Counted from the first letter of the stretch, positions 1 through 8,914 are shown. The stretch is 64,000 nt of DNA from Pedobacter africanus (GCF_900176535.1 NZ_FWXT01000001.1:620001-684000), one strand, 5' to 3'. Notes: generated by a model from the sequence alone, not told the origin. Program-made: numbers and translations.

Positions 1-1
1 A

Positions 2-223
2 GAGCAGGCTGTCAAAATGGAGGAAATCAATACCGCTTATTTTGAAGGACTTGCCGGCCTCAGGCAATCCTCTGGCTCAAAGATGTCAAAATACCGGAAA
101 TTTAAAAGCCTGAGCAGCGAAAAGGATGAAAAGGTTAAAAAAATATTGGATGAGGAACAATATCAGCGATACAAAGCACAGCAAAAAGAGATGAAGAGTA
201 ACCTGAAATCTAAAAAACAATAG
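2..223 (+). CDS. C-terminal fragment of a small charged helical protein
   Basis: The reading frame is open to the left edge of the window, so this is the 3' end of a longer gene; the first ATG (17) need not be the start. The visible 73 residues are highly charged and predicted helical, with a Lys/Gln-rich tail after a DEEQYQRY segment. This resembles the C-terminus of Spy/LTXXQ-like periplasmic helical proteins often seen in Bacteroidota, but the identification is weak. It ends one base before the esterase gene, so the two are probably co-transcribed. Confidence 0.5.
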   Translation, partial: EQAVKMEEINTAYFEGLAGLRQSSGSKMSKYRKFKSLSSEKDEKVKKILDEEQYQRYKAQQKEMKSNLKSKKQ

Positions 224-224
224 C

Positions 225-1148
225 ATGAAGCCCTTATTTAAAACAATCATTGCCGGAATATGCCTGTTTATTTTTTTAGGCTGCGCAAAAAACGAGGAAC
301 CTGAAAAAATTTACCGGATAGCCGGAAAGATGACCATTGAAACCCGCAACCGTACTTATTTGCTTAACCTGCCCCCAGATTATTACAAAAATGAAAATAC
401 AGTGCCGCTGGTCATCGCATTGCACGGCGCCGGGGGCAGTGCCGCTCAATTTGAACAGCACTACAACTTTACCGAACAAACCAACCGCAGCGGGTTCGCG
501 GTAGTTTATCCCGAAGGTGTACGAAGCGATGGGGTATTAAAACTCAGAACATGGAATGCTGGTACCTGCTGCCACTATGCCTACGAACAAAATGTCGACG
601 ATGTGATGTACATCAGCAAGCTTATCAACCATTTGGTCAGTACCTATAAAATCAATAGTAAAAAAGTATATGTTACAGGGATGTCCAATGGCGGTATGAT
701 GGCTTATAGGCTGGCTGCTGAAATACCTGATAAAATAGCCGCAGTGGCACCGGTAAGTGCCAGCATGGTTTTGCCTGGGCCCATTCATCCTTCGCGTCCC
801 GTACCAATTATGCACATCCATTCAATAAAAGATACCATTGTGCCCTATGCAGGGGGTGTAGGAATAGGCGGTTACACTTTCCCACCTGTAGATTCTGTCC
901 TGAAGATCTGGGCAGCGAAAAACGGGTGCACAGCAAATCCGCAGGTCATTGTTAACGATCAGAAGTATAGACTAACAGCCTGGAAAGACTGCAGCAATGC
1001 CACCACTATACGTTGTTACCTGACCATGGATGGTGGGCATTCCTGGCCAGGCGGAAAGAAAAGCAACCCGCGCGGAGATGAACCATCAACTGCAATTAAT
1101 GCTACTGAGCTCATTTGCAATTTTTTTCAGGGCTACAGCCTGCCCTGA
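225..1148 (+). CDS. PHB depolymerase/feruloyl-esterase-like lipoprotein hydrolase
   Basis: An alpha/beta hydrolase of the esterase-PHB/LpqC type, 307 aa. The N-terminus is a lipoprotein signal with lipobox FLGC (Cys20), so it should be anchored in the envelope. Oxyanion-hole region HGAGGS lies near residue 67, the nucleophile elbow GMSNGG carries Ser154, and the late GGHSWPGG motif supplies the catalytic His. The family hydrolyses ester bonds in polyhydroxyalkanoates, feruloyl or acetyl xylan and related substrates; the true substrate cannot be read from sequence. The ATG follows the upstream stop by a single base, suggesting an operon. Confidence 0.85.
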   Translation: MKPLFKTIIAGICLFIFLGCAKNEEPEKIYRIAGKMTIETRNRTYLLNLPPDYYKNENTVPLVIALHGAGGSAAQFEQHYNFTEQTNRSGFAVVYPEGVRSDGVLKLRTWNAGTCCHYAYEQNVDDVMYISKLINHLVSTYKINSKKVYVTGMSNGGMMAYRLAAEIPDKIAAVAPVSASMVLPGPIHPSRPVPIMHIHSIKDTIVPYAGGVGIGGYTFPPVDSVLKIWAAKNGCTANPQVIVNDQKYRLTAWKDCSNATTIRCYLTMDGGHSWPGGKKSNPRGDEPSTAINATELICNFFQGYSLP

Positions 1149-1190
1149 AAAATTTTGTTCAAAATTGAAAATTCGTATATTATCTGAAGC

Positions 1191-2249
1191 ATGAAATCAA
1201 ACAGCATATATCAGGTCCCTTCAAAAACGAAACTGATAGTTTTAACGGCCCTGGCAATAACTATTTTGTTCTCACTGCCAAGGCTGGCGGTTTTCCGTCA
1301 CATGAAGTACAGCTTGAACATCGATTTCAGATTTTACGAATTCGCCGCCAGGTCCCTGTATTCCTATATCATTGCCATCGCTTTTTTAGCGCTGAATTTA
1401 CGCAGCCGGAAACTGATATGGGGCCCGGTTAATTATAACCCAGCTAACATATACCAGAAAGTAATTTACAATATCGTGTTATTGGCCTTCTTTTATGTAG
1501 TGCTGATCCCTTTACACCTGGCACTTTTTGAACCTTACCTGCGCGAACGGCTTTTCAGGTTTTTCTTTAATCTGCATCTCTTTTTAGAGTTCTTGTTAAC
1601 CCTGCTCATTTCGCACATTTACAAGCTGGTGTTTTACAACCAGCAGATCAAACTTGCAAACGAGGCATTGTTAAAAGCAAATGCAGAGACCAGATATGAG
1701 GTGCTGATGAACCAGGTAAACCCACATTTTCTGTTTAACTCTTTTAATACCATTAATGCTTTGATCAACAGCAATAAAGAAGAAGCGGTTGATTTTGTAA
1801 ACAACCTCTCCGACGTTTACCGATACGTACTGGAAAGCAGCAAAAAAAATTTAGTTACAGTTGCTCAGGAAATCGGGTTTGTACATATTTACGTTAAAAT
1901 GTTAAAAGCCAGGTATGGAAATAAATTACAGGTTGATTTTGCAATAAGGGATTATGCTTTGGATTTGTTTGTTCCTCCGTTGGCCATCCAGGTCCTTATC
2001 GAAAATGCAGCGAAACATAACATCATTTCCACAAAATCACCACTCACAATTTCTGTTTTTATGACCGATGAGACAACATTGACCGTGGCCAATCCCATCC
2101 AGGAGAAATTAATGCGCCAGCCATCTACCGGTATCGGACTTTCCAATCTGGATGAGCGTTACAGCCATTTATCGGATAGGCCCATTGTTATCTGCAAAAA
2201 GGACAACCAGTTTATGGTTACCATTCCTTTGTTAAAAAATATTGAATAA
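1191..2249 (+). CDS. LytS/YehU-type membrane sensor histidine kinase
   Basis: 352 aa. About four hydrophobic segments lie in the first 150 residues, then a short coiled linker, then the His_kinase box NPHFLFNSFN with phospho-acceptor His179, typical of the LytS/AlgZ class (PF06580). A GHKL-type ATPase domain follows (ENAAKHN N-box; GIGLSNL G-box). It has no large extracellular sensor domain. It lies directly before a LytTR response regulator, only a base away from that gene's ATG, so the pair forms a two-component system. The signal and target genes are unknown. Confidence 0.92.
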   Translation: MKSNSIYQVPSKTKLIVLTALAITILFSLPRLAVFRHMKYSLNIDFRFYEFAARSLYSYIIAIAFLALNLRSRKLIWGPVNYNPANIYQKVIYNIVLLAFFYVVLIPLHLALFEPYLRERLFRFFFNLHLFLEFLLTLLISHIYKLVFYNQQIKLANEALLKANAETRYEVLMNQVNPHFLFNSFNTINALINSNKEEAVDFVNNLSDVYRYVLESSKKNLVTVAQEIGFVHIYVKMLKARYGNKLQVDFAIRDYALDLFVPPLAIQVLIENAAKHNIISTKSPLTISVFMTDETTLTVANPIQEKLMRQPSTGIGLSNLDERYSHLSDRPIVICKKDNQFMVTIPLLKNIE

Positions 2250-2250
2250 G

Positions 2251-3018
2251 ATGGAGATACTGATCATTGAAGATGAAGAAAATGCCGCATCACAACTATC
2301 AGGGATGCTGCTTGAATACTATCCGGCCGTAAGCTTTGCCCCGGTAATTGACAACATCACCGATGCGAAAGCCTACCTGTCATCCAAACCTGATATTGAC
2401 CTCATTTTCCTGGACATCAATCTTTCCGACGGAATTTCTTTCGAAATATTCAAAGATGTTAAAATAGACATCCCGGTTATATTTACCACAGCCTACGATC
2501 AATATGCGGTACAGGCTTTTGAGCTAAACAGCATTGACTACCTTTTGAAACCGATCCGTAAAGAGAAGCTGATCTCCGCGCTGGAAAAATTCAGCCGGTT
2601 AAGCAACAGACAGCCAAACCTTGCTAACGCTATGGCTATTGAAAAAATAGCTGCGCTTTTGCAGTCTAAAATGTCCTATAAACAGAATTTCTTAATCCCG
2701 TTTAATAACCGTCTTGTTCCTTTAAACGTAAACGATATCTCCTGGTTTGAGTTGTGTAATGGTTTGGTAAAGGCAGTTACCTCAAATCACACCACTCATA
2801 TTCTGGAAGAGAAAAGTCTGGATGAACTGGCAGAGCTGCTTGATCCCAAAATGTTCTACAGAGCAAACAGGCAATATCTCATCAGCCGCAAAGCAATTAA
2901 AGATGTACATTATTATTTCAATGGCAGGTTACAGGTAAATATCGTTCCTGAACCAGAAGAGAAAGTGGTAGTGAGCAAGGTCAAAGCTGTACAATTTAAG
3001 AACTGGCTTAAAATATGA
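2251..3018 (+). CDS. LytTR-family response regulator
   Basis: About 255 aa. An N-terminal receiver carries the acidic pair near residues 8-9, the phospho-acceptor Asp55 in LIFLD, and the switch Thr/Lys (TTAYD; LLKPI). A C-terminal LytTR DNA-binding domain spans about 150-255. I chose the ATG at 2251, immediately after the kinase stop; a TTG at 2242 in the same frame would overlap the kinase gene and is less likely. It is the cognate partner of the kinase just upstream. LytTR regulators in Bacteroidota usually bind paired direct repeats at a few target promoters. Confidence 0.93.
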   Translation: MEILIIEDEENAASQLSGMLLEYYPAVSFAPVIDNITDAKAYLSSKPDIDLIFLDINLSDGISFEIFKDVKIDIPVIFTTAYDQYAVQAFELNSIDYLLKPIRKEKLISALEKFSRLSNRQPNLANAMAIEKIAALLQSKMSYKQNFLIPFNNRLVPLNVNDISWFELCNGLVKAVTSNHTTHILEEKSLDELAELLDPKMFYRANRQYLISRKAIKDVHYYFNGRLQVNIVPEPEEKVVVSKVKAVQFKNWLKI

Positions 3019-3061
3019 AGTCCACCGGTGTTACAATAGAAGCATTAACAAACAATCAACA

Positions 3062-3095
3062 TTTTGCATGAATTTTAGTCAAAAATCATGCAAAA
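3062..3095. repeat. 10-bp perfect inverted repeat, candidate operator
   Basis: Arms TTTTGCATGA (3062-3071) and TCATGCAAAA (3086-3095) are separated by 14 bases. They lie 41 bases before the AbiEi-like ORF. AbiEi antitoxins autoregulate by binding inverted repeats upstream of their genes, so this could be the remaining operator. There is no U-tract, which argues against a terminator. Confidence 0.5.
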
Positions 3096-3135
3096 ATTCA
3101 CTATAAATTCGTAGCTTAGTGGTTGAAAGGAAAAT

Positions 3136-3267
3136 ATGATGTCAAAATTAGATGAGTTAAAAAGTCATTTAAAGAAAGGAAATATCTATAAGAGGGATGA
3201 ACTACAAAAGTGGTCAAGCTCTGCTGCAGAGAAAGGCATAATCGAAGCCCTTGTCGAAAAAAGTTAG
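3136..3267 (+). pseudogene. truncated AbiEi-like antitoxin winged-helix N-terminus
   Basis: A 43-codon ORF starting with a double ATG. The peptide has the pattern typical of the start of type IV antitoxin AbiEi-family regulators in Bacteroidota: LDELKSHLKKGNIYKRDEL followed by a KWS motif. Full-length relatives continue with a recognition helix, a basic wing and a nucleotidyltransferase-antagonising domain; here the frame stops at 3267 after EALVEKS. No AbiEii-like toxin gene follows. I read it as the remnant of a toxin-antitoxin locus; an independent small DNA-binding peptide is possible but less likely. Confidence 0.5.
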
Positions 3268-3432
3268 GCTAAATGGCCACAGCCCATCATTTTCCATCAT
3301 TCGTTTTATTAGACCTATTCAATGTCAATTCCTCCCCGGTAAGCGCAAAGCATAGATTTTATCATTTATAGTAATAATTCCGATTTATCTTTTATCCGGA
3401 ATTATTAATAAATTCGACCTATACTAAATCAT

Positions 3433-3762
3433 ATGCTCCAATTGAAAACCCTGCTACTTGGAACTTCTTTTTGCCTCGTCTTTAACCTTGGCTATGCCCA
3501 GGAAGTAAAAAACATTTCCAACAAACGGAAGAACGATTATTTTACCATCAATGAAAAGTTCAGTGTACTGAAAGACAAGCCTGAAAGACAATCGGAAGGT
3601 GGTAAATTATTTTCTTTTTACAAGAAAAATTCTTTTATCTACATCCCTCCAAAATTGCTACGGTTAGTCTGTAAAGATCCTGTCCAGCTTTATCGTCATT
3701 CTTGTTGCTCAGCAGTACAATCCCTATACGGTCATTTGGGTAAAGCGAAAAAAAGGTCCTGA
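3433..3762 (+). pseudogene. truncated exported protein (MORN-like N-terminus)
   Basis: The first ~65 codons look real: a signal peptide ending in GYAQ, then a basic segment with NKRKNDYFTI and KLFSFYKKN, resembling exported Bacteroidota proteins that continue into MORN-type repeats. From about 3635 the frame runs antisense through the 3' end of the convergent serine hydrolase gene and its sequence looks random, so the authentic part ends close to that gene's stop codon. I interpret it as a gene cut off by the arrival of, or a deletion next to, the neighbour. The family call is tentative. Confidence 0.45.
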
Positions 3763-4639
3763 AGCCTTCCGTTCCCCCATCGGCCCGGATGTAGTAATCC
3801 CAGTTCCGGGTTTTTCCTATGGCCCATTGAAAACCATACGCCCCCTGCTCTACATTACCGTATATTACCCGGTGGCTAAGCTTTACAGCAGCATCGGCTT
3901 CGGCTAGCTGATAGTCCATATACTTCAGCATATCTTCAAGGGTAGAAGAAAGCCCGCCAGCAGCAGCCATTTCCTTTTCACTGTAAGTAACCCTGGTATC
4001 GATCATTTTAAGCTTATTGAGGTAAGTGCCCAATAATTTTGCATAAGCCTGCTGATATACATTTTCCAGCGCATAACCCAGCAATTTGTACCCCGCATTA
4101 GAATAGGCATAGCTGGAGGGTTTTATTGAATCCAGCTTAAATGCCCGTAATTCTTTCATAAACCCCGATTTATCAATTGCTGTAAAATTGTTGGGCAATT
4201 GAGCAGTATGGCTTAGTAAATAGCCCACTTTTACCGGCTCCCCGCCGCTATAATGCAGGTTTGGAAAACTGCCCGGAAGATATTGGCAAATGTCGGCATT
4301 GAGTTTCATTTTACCTTCGGTAATGGCCTTGGCAACCAGCAAACCGGTAAAGGTTTTGGTTATGGAACCGATCTCATAAAGAGAATGGTCATTAGGCAGC
4401 TTTGCCGTTCCGGGAGCAGTTTCGCCATAATGATATTGGTACTTTCCCGAAGCTGTAACAACACCAATAGAAAGACCCAACCTGCCTTTCTCTGCTATAT
4501 ACAGCTTTGCTGCTTTATCAACTACCATATCCAGTCTGGATTTCATGGGGTTGGCGCTTAGGACCTGCCCGCTAACCAACTTACTACCAATGAGTAAAAC
4601 AAACAAAATGAGTATTTTTTTCATATCCATAAGACGCAT
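3635..4639 (-). CDS. exported class C beta-lactamase-related serine hydrolase
   Basis: 334 aa, beta-lactamase/D-alanyl-D-alanine carboxypeptidase fold (PF00144). A signal peptide ends near VSGQ. The SxxK motif is Ser92-I-T-Lys95 in a GSITKTF context; the YxN-type motif is Tyr179-Ser180-Asn181. Such proteins are generally peptidases or esterases acting on cell-wall-like substrates and not resistance enzymes. Starts at 4639, 4630 and 4624 are all ATG; the last gives the most compact signal sequence. Its 3' end overlaps the truncated + strand ORF at 3433. Confidence 0.88.
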   Translation of the reverse strand: MRLMDMKKILILFVLLIGSKLVSGQVLSANPMKSRLDMVVDKAAKLYIAEKGRLGLSIGVVTASGKYQYHYGETAPGTAKLPNDHSLYEIGSITKTFTGLLVAKAITEGKMKLNADICQYLPGSFPNLHYSGGEPVKVGYLLSHTAQLPNNFTAIDKSGFMKELRAFKLDSIKPSSYAYSNAGYKLLGYALENVYQQAYAKLLGTYLNKLKMIDTRVTYSEKEMAAAGGLSSTLEDMLKYMDYQLAEADAAVKLSHRVIYGNVEQGAYGFQWAIGKTRNWDYYIRADGGTEGFRTFFSLYPNDRIGIVLLSNKNDDKAGQDLYRLTVAILEGCR

Positions 4640-4673
4640 TTTAAACAGAATAGTTTCAATGGAAAAGACAGCG

Positions 4674-5594
4674 CTAATTTTCTGTGCCTTGTAATTTAGC
4701 TAGTTCTGTTTTATGATCCATTTTATCTTTTGCCAGCTCAACTGCCTTATGGAGTTGTTGTTGCAATAATTTCTGTGACGGTAATACAGTTAAATAGTCA
4801 GAGACTTTAATATTACTTTGGTTCAGCTGCATTAACTCCACATGCTCTTGCTTTTTACCCGTACATAAGATTAAACCCACGGGTGCATTTTCTCCCTCCA
4901 GTTTATCATACTTTTCGAGATAACGTAAATAAAGTTCCATTTGCCCCTTAAATCCAGCCTCAAATTCTCCAATTTTCAAATCAATCACCACAAGACATTT
5001 CAACCTTCTATGGTAAAAAAGCAAGTCAATATAATAGTCGCGATCATCAATAGTTATTCTTTTCTGGCGTGCCATAAAAGCAAAGTCGTTTCCAAGTTCA
5101 ATAATAAACCGCTGTAATTCTGCGATAATAGCACACTCCAGATCCTTTTCCGAATAAGTATCAGCCAAACCCAGAAAATCTAAAAAATATGGATCTTTAA
5201 AAATCAGATCTGTGCTCAACTTCTTTTCGCCCTTAAGCTTTTCCAGGTCATTTTGAATAGTTTCTTCAGGTTTCTTGCTAATCGCTGTCCGTTCAAACAA
5301 CATAGACTGGATACGTTCCTGTAGCTGCCTGGATGACCATCTTTCCAGTTTGCACATTTCTATGTAGAAATCGCGTTTTAAGGGGTTTTCAATAGGGATT
5401 AGTATTTTTATATGAGTCCAACTCAATTGTCGCCGCAGTGTGGCGACAATTTGCTCCTCAGGAAACAACTGTGCAAATTGCATAAATCTCCTCAATTGTT
5501 TTTCATCCCAACCCCTACCGTATTCTTCGGTTAGTTGCCTAGATAACGAAATCACAACCTGCTTCCCGTACTCTGCTCGCTCATTCCCTAGCAC
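4674..5594 (-). pseudogene. YhcG/DUF1016-family PDDEXK nuclease, 5' end disrupted
   Basis: The 306 codons match the YhcG family: most of the N-terminal DUF1016 helical domain, then a C-terminal PD-(D/E)XK nuclease domain with the core around DRDYYIDLLFYHRRLKCLVVI and a downstream Lys. Family members are putative RNA/DNA nucleases of uncertain role, often near restriction or mobile genes. The frame begins at a GTG, but homology-like sequence continues upstream (YWKIGKRINEE, to 5627), where an in-frame TGA (5628-5630) cuts it from a further open stretch. About the first 40 residues expected for the family are therefore lost or frameshifted. It may be inactive, or translated from the GTG. Confidence 0.6.
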
Positions 5595-5777
5595 CTCTTC
5601 ATTAATTCTCTTCCCAATCTTCCAGTATCATGGATATAATATTTTGCGGCCGCTTCTCTTCTCAAAAAGCAGCTTCTCCATCAATATTTACGCACCTGAA
5701 AAACTCAACCCTTCCTTACATTGTTATCCCTGTAGGAAACAGCGTTACCTTTTAGCTAACCTGTTCATTTTGTTGAA

Positions 5778-6980
5778 ATGAAAGCTATTCTCACTTGTTG
5801 TTCAACTGTGCTATTGGCTATGTTGCTACTGGGACCAGCATGCCCTGCTCAAACCATTAAACGCCTCGATGCAAAGCATCTTAAGGCAACAGACCTAACC
5901 ACATATATCAGGCAGCTAATGGATACGGCAAAGGTTACCGGCCTTGGAATTGCTGTTTTTAACAACAACAAACAGGTTTATTCCAAGACATTTGGCTATG
6001 CCAATTTACCTCATAAAAAGAAGTTAACAGCCAGCGCTTATCTTTACGGTGCGTCTTTCAGCAAAGCGGTTTTTGCATACCTTGTAATGCAGCTGGTTGG
6101 CGAAGGCATCCTGGACCTCGATAAACCACTGGTGCAGTATTTGCCCAAACCATTGTTATCCTACACCTTTCCTGGAAAACTAAAGGACTACCGGGACCTG
6201 CAAGGTGATAAGCGGTACGAAAAAATTACCGCACGGATGTGCTTAAGCCACACTACCGGTTTTCCAAATTTCCGCTGGTTCGAACCCGATAAAAAACTCC
6301 GTATCAAGTTTAAACCGGGAACCAGATTCAGCTATTCCGGAGAGGGCATGTACCTTTTGCAGGTGGCTGTTCAGGAAATAACAAAAACAGGTCTTGAAAC
6401 GCTAGCCCAGCAAAGGGTATTTAACCCCTTAAACATGTTCAATACCAGCTACAAATGGCAGCCAGCTTTCGAGGAAAACCTGGTAGCTGGCCATGACAGT
6501 GACGGCAATACCATCGATTTTCCAAGGCGTATTGATGCAAATGCCGCCGGATCCATGGTTACTACTTTAGATGATTATACTAGGTTTTATACGGCCCTTT
6601 TACAAGGCAAAAGGTTAAAGCAGGCACAATGGAAAGAAATGACCAGCCCGCAAATCCGCATACATTCTATCAAACAGTTTGGTCCTTTATCCTGGAAAGA
6701 CAGTACATTGAACGATCATATACAACTTTCTTATGGGCTGGGTTTCGGAATCATCCAGACACCCTATGGCCGGGCTTTCTTTAAAGAAGGCAATGATCGG
6801 GGCTGGGGCCATTATTCAATCGCTTTTCCAGATCAGAAAACAGCTATAGTGATCATGACCAATTCCGACAATGGCGAAAGCATTTTTCGTGATCTGCTGG
6901 CTTATGCCATTGCTGATATTTATACGCCCTGGCAATGGGAAAACTACATTACCTGGCAAGAGAAACAAGCAAACCGCTAA
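5778..6980 (+). CDS. exported class C beta-lactamase-related serine hydrolase
   Basis: 400 aa, beta-lactamase family (PF00144). The signal peptide ends near CPAQ. The nucleophile motif is Ser93-F-S-Lys96 (GASFSK), and FSYSGEG is the Tyr-containing second motif. It lacks the C-terminal lipocalin-like domain found in many relatives. It belongs to the same superfamily as the gene at 3635-4639 but the two are only distantly similar, so they are not a recent duplication. Divergent from the YhcG gene. Likely a periplasmic peptidase or esterase. Confidence 0.87.
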   Translation: MKAILTCCSTVLLAMLLLGPACPAQTIKRLDAKHLKATDLTTYIRQLMDTAKVTGLGIAVFNNNKQVYSKTFGYANLPHKKKLTASAYLYGASFSKAVFAYLVMQLVGEGILDLDKPLVQYLPKPLLSYTFPGKLKDYRDLQGDKRYEKITARMCLSHTTGFPNFRWFEPDKKLRIKFKPGTRFSYSGEGMYLLQVAVQEITKTGLETLAQQRVFNPLNMFNTSYKWQPAFEENLVAGHDSDGNTIDFPRRIDANAAGSMVTTLDDYTRFYTALLQGKRLKQAQWKEMTSPQIRIHSIKQFGPLSWKDSTLNDHIQLSYGLGFGIIQTPYGRAFFKEGNDRGWGHYSIAFPDQKTAIVIMTNSDNGESIFRDLLAYAIADIYTPWQWENYITWQEKQANR

Positions 6981-7152
6981 ACCCAAATACAGCCCCAGGG
7001 TTATGACAAATGGTAATAAGCGCTTGACAATTCAAGAAGCTTTTAATAATATTTGTAAAGAACATTTTATCCCTTGTTTAAGAATTCTGTTATGGGATTA
7101 GTTTACCGATATAAAAAATATTTTTTTGAAACTGATTGTTAATGATTAGACT

Positions 7153-7608
7153 ATGCCGGGATTAAAGGATTTTAAACACGTAGTCCTGTACGGATTTATC
7201 TTAGCGGTCCTTGTTTTTTTGCTGAAATGGCTGCAATGGGAATTCCTGATTGTAGAAAATGCTATTGATATATATGCTGGCCTGCTGGCCGTATTTTTTA
7301 CGATTTTAGGTATATGGATAGCCACACAGCTTGTAAAACCTAAACTTCAGACCGTGGTGGTTGAAAGACCGGGCGCCGGGCAATTTTGCAGGAATGAAGC
7401 TGAACTGGAAAAACTAAATCTGAACCGCCGGGAACTGGAAGTCCTTGAACTGCTGGCCAGGGGTTACAGCAATTCCGACATCGCAGATAAGCTGTTCCTT
7501 TCATTAAGTACCATTAAAACCCATGTATCCAACCTCTATGCTAAAATGGAGGTAAAAAGCCGTACACAGGCTGTTGATAAAGCAAAGCGGCTAAAAATCA
7601 TCGAATAA
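7153..7608 (+). CDS. membrane-anchored LuxR-type HTH regulator
   Basis: 151 aa. Two hydrophobic helices (about residues 8-28 and 38-60) are followed by a linker and a C-terminal LuxR/GerE helix-turn-helix (about 88-150), with the typical LNRRELEVLELLARG start and STIKTHVSNLYAKM recognition helix. There is no receiver domain. Membrane-tethered LuxR proteins of this size are common in Bacteroidota next to DUF4199 and VOC genes, as here, so it probably controls the two genes that follow. A strong inverted repeat just after the stop may be its binding site. Confidence 0.85.
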   Translation: MPGLKDFKHVVLYGFILAVLVFLLKWLQWEFLIVENAIDIYAGLLAVFFTILGIWIATQLVKPKLQTVVVERPGAGQFCRNEAELEKLNLNRRELEVLELLARGYSNSDIADKLFLSLSTIKTHVSNLYAKMEVKSRTQAVDKAKRLKIIE

Positions 7609-7614
7609 CTGCCT

Positions 7615-7665
7615 CATACTTTAGTGCCGAACATGGGCAAAACTCCCTTTTGGTACTAAAGTATG
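7615..7665. repeat. 14-bp inverted repeat between LuxR-type gene and DUF4199 gene
   Basis: Arms CATACTTTAGTGCC (7615-7628) and GGTACTAAAGTATG (7652-7665) pair over 14 positions with one G-T mismatch and a 23-base loop. There is no run of Ts afterwards, so a simple terminator is unlikely. It sits between the regulator stop (7608) and the DUF4199 start (7752), suiting either a regulator binding site or an RNA hairpin. Confidence 0.55.
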
Positions 7666-7751
7666 ATAACAATTTTCGGCAGCTATATTAGCTTTGTCCA
7701 ATGGATACAAGGTGTTACCGACCGCTGTTCCAATAACAAACATATAGACAC

Positions 7752-8261
7752 ATGAAAAAAATAGTATTGATTTTTGGACTGATCATAGGAACCATCTTAT
7801 CGGCGAACATGCTAAATATGGTAACGATGATCTATAATGGAAAGGACTTTAAAGGAAATGATGTTGTAGGCTATGTAGCGCTGGTTGTTGTTTTTTCTAT
7901 TATCTTTTTTGGGATTAGAAATTACAGGAATAAGCGGCTTGAAGGTCAGATCACCTTTGGCCGGGCATTTAAAACAGGCGCCCTGATTGCCTTTGTTGGC
8001 TCCACAGTGTATGTAATAATATGGCTTTTTTATTATTACCTGTTTGTCCCGGATTTTATAGATGCTTATACGGCATGCGTTCTCAAAAACTGTACAGCTT
8101 CTGACCTGCCAGCTAAAACAGCCCAGATGGCAGAATTTAAAGAGATGTATAAAAACCCAGCGTTTGTGGTGCTGATTACCTATTCGGAAGTACTGCCTGT
8201 TGGTTTGGCAGTTGCCTTGGTAAGCGCCTTGATCCTAAAAAATAAAACCGTAAATAAATAG
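7752..8261 (+). CDS. DUF4199 membrane protein
   Basis: 169 aa with four predicted membrane helices (about residues 4-24, 38-56, 75-97 and 143-163). A soluble segment between helices 3 and 4 contains two Cys (ACVLKNC). The pattern of GQITFGRAFKTG after helix 2 is characteristic of DUF4199, a Bacteroidota family of unknown function. It probably forms a small operon with the VOC gene, two bases downstream, and possibly the LuxR-type regulator upstream. Confidence 0.8.
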   Translation: MKKIVLIFGLIIGTILSANMLNMVTMIYNGKDFKGNDVVGYVALVVVFSIIFFGIRNYRNKRLEGQITFGRAFKTGALIAFVGSTVYVIIWLFYYYLFVPDFIDAYTACVLKNCTASDLPAKTAQMAEFKEMYKNPAFVVLITYSEVLPVGLAVALVSALILKNKTVNK

Positions 8262-8263
8262 AT

Positions 8264-8662
8264 ATGAAACAACAGATCACAACATTTTTGACCTTCCAGG
8301 AGAACAATTCCGAACAAGCCATGAATTTCTATGTAGGCTTGTTTGAGAACTCAAAAATAATTGATATCCAGCGGTACGATAAAGCAGGCCCGGGCAAGGA
8401 AGGCTCAGTTATGAAAGCCACATTTGAACTGAACGGCAAACAATTTATTTGCAGCGACAGCTTTGTGAAACACCAATGGAACTTTACTCCTGCCATCTCC
8501 AATTGGGTAGAATGTGAAAATGACAAACAGCTTGAAACACTGTTTAAAAAACTGTCTGCAGGTGGAAGTGTTATGATGCCGCTAGACAACTATGGCTTTA
8601 GCAAAAAATTTGCCTGGGTTGCGGATCAGTTCGGCATCTCATGGCAGTTAAACTTTCAATAA
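8264..8662 (+). CDS. VOC/PhnB-like glyoxalase-fold protein
   Basis: 132 aa, one vicinal-oxygen-chelate unit of the PhnB/3-demethylubiquinone-methyltransferase-like family: TFLTFQENNSEQAMNFYVGLF at the start, GKQFICSDS and ISNWVECEN in the middle, and a DQFGISWQLNF ending. The family is distinct from true UbiG methyltransferases despite frequent misannotation; the reaction is unknown. It starts two bases after the DUF4199 stop, so the two are co-transcribed. Confidence 0.85.
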   Translation: MKQQITTFLTFQENNSEQAMNFYVGLFENSKIIDIQRYDKAGPGKEGSVMKATFELNGKQFICSDSFVKHQWNFTPAISNWVECENDKQLETLFKKLSAGGSVMMPLDNYGFSKKFAWVADQFGISWQLNFQ

Positions 8663-8914
8663 CAGGAATTGCACTATTCTATTATTATACTTAGAACTGA
8701 TGCTGCTCCGCAATGGCAAAGAAGAGTGGATATTCGTTACTTTTATCCACGCACCAGTTAAAATACAACAGGCGAGATCACCAAAATTGCGGTGTGGATA
8801 TTGGAAAACACCAAGCAGGTTGTGGAACCAGCGGGCATATGCATCCTGCATGTGTGGGTCTGCGCGAGAATCTGAACTTGAAGGGTGTGAAGAACTTCCG
8901 AGAGTAGCGCAATT

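Noticed and set aside
3635..6980. The two serine hydrolases as antibiotic-resistance beta-lactamases
   Set aside because: Both match the broad PBP-like PF00144 group; nothing points to a resistance enzyme.
6871..7101. + strand ORF overlapping the end of the serine hydrolase
   Set aside because: Out of frame with the hydrolase and rich in runs typical of a shadow frame.
8663..8914. Overlapping short ORFs on both strands between the VOC gene and the sigma factor
   Set aside because: Sequences look random, with Cys/His scatter but no motif, and they overlap the sigma gene; I see only a 252-base intergenic region.
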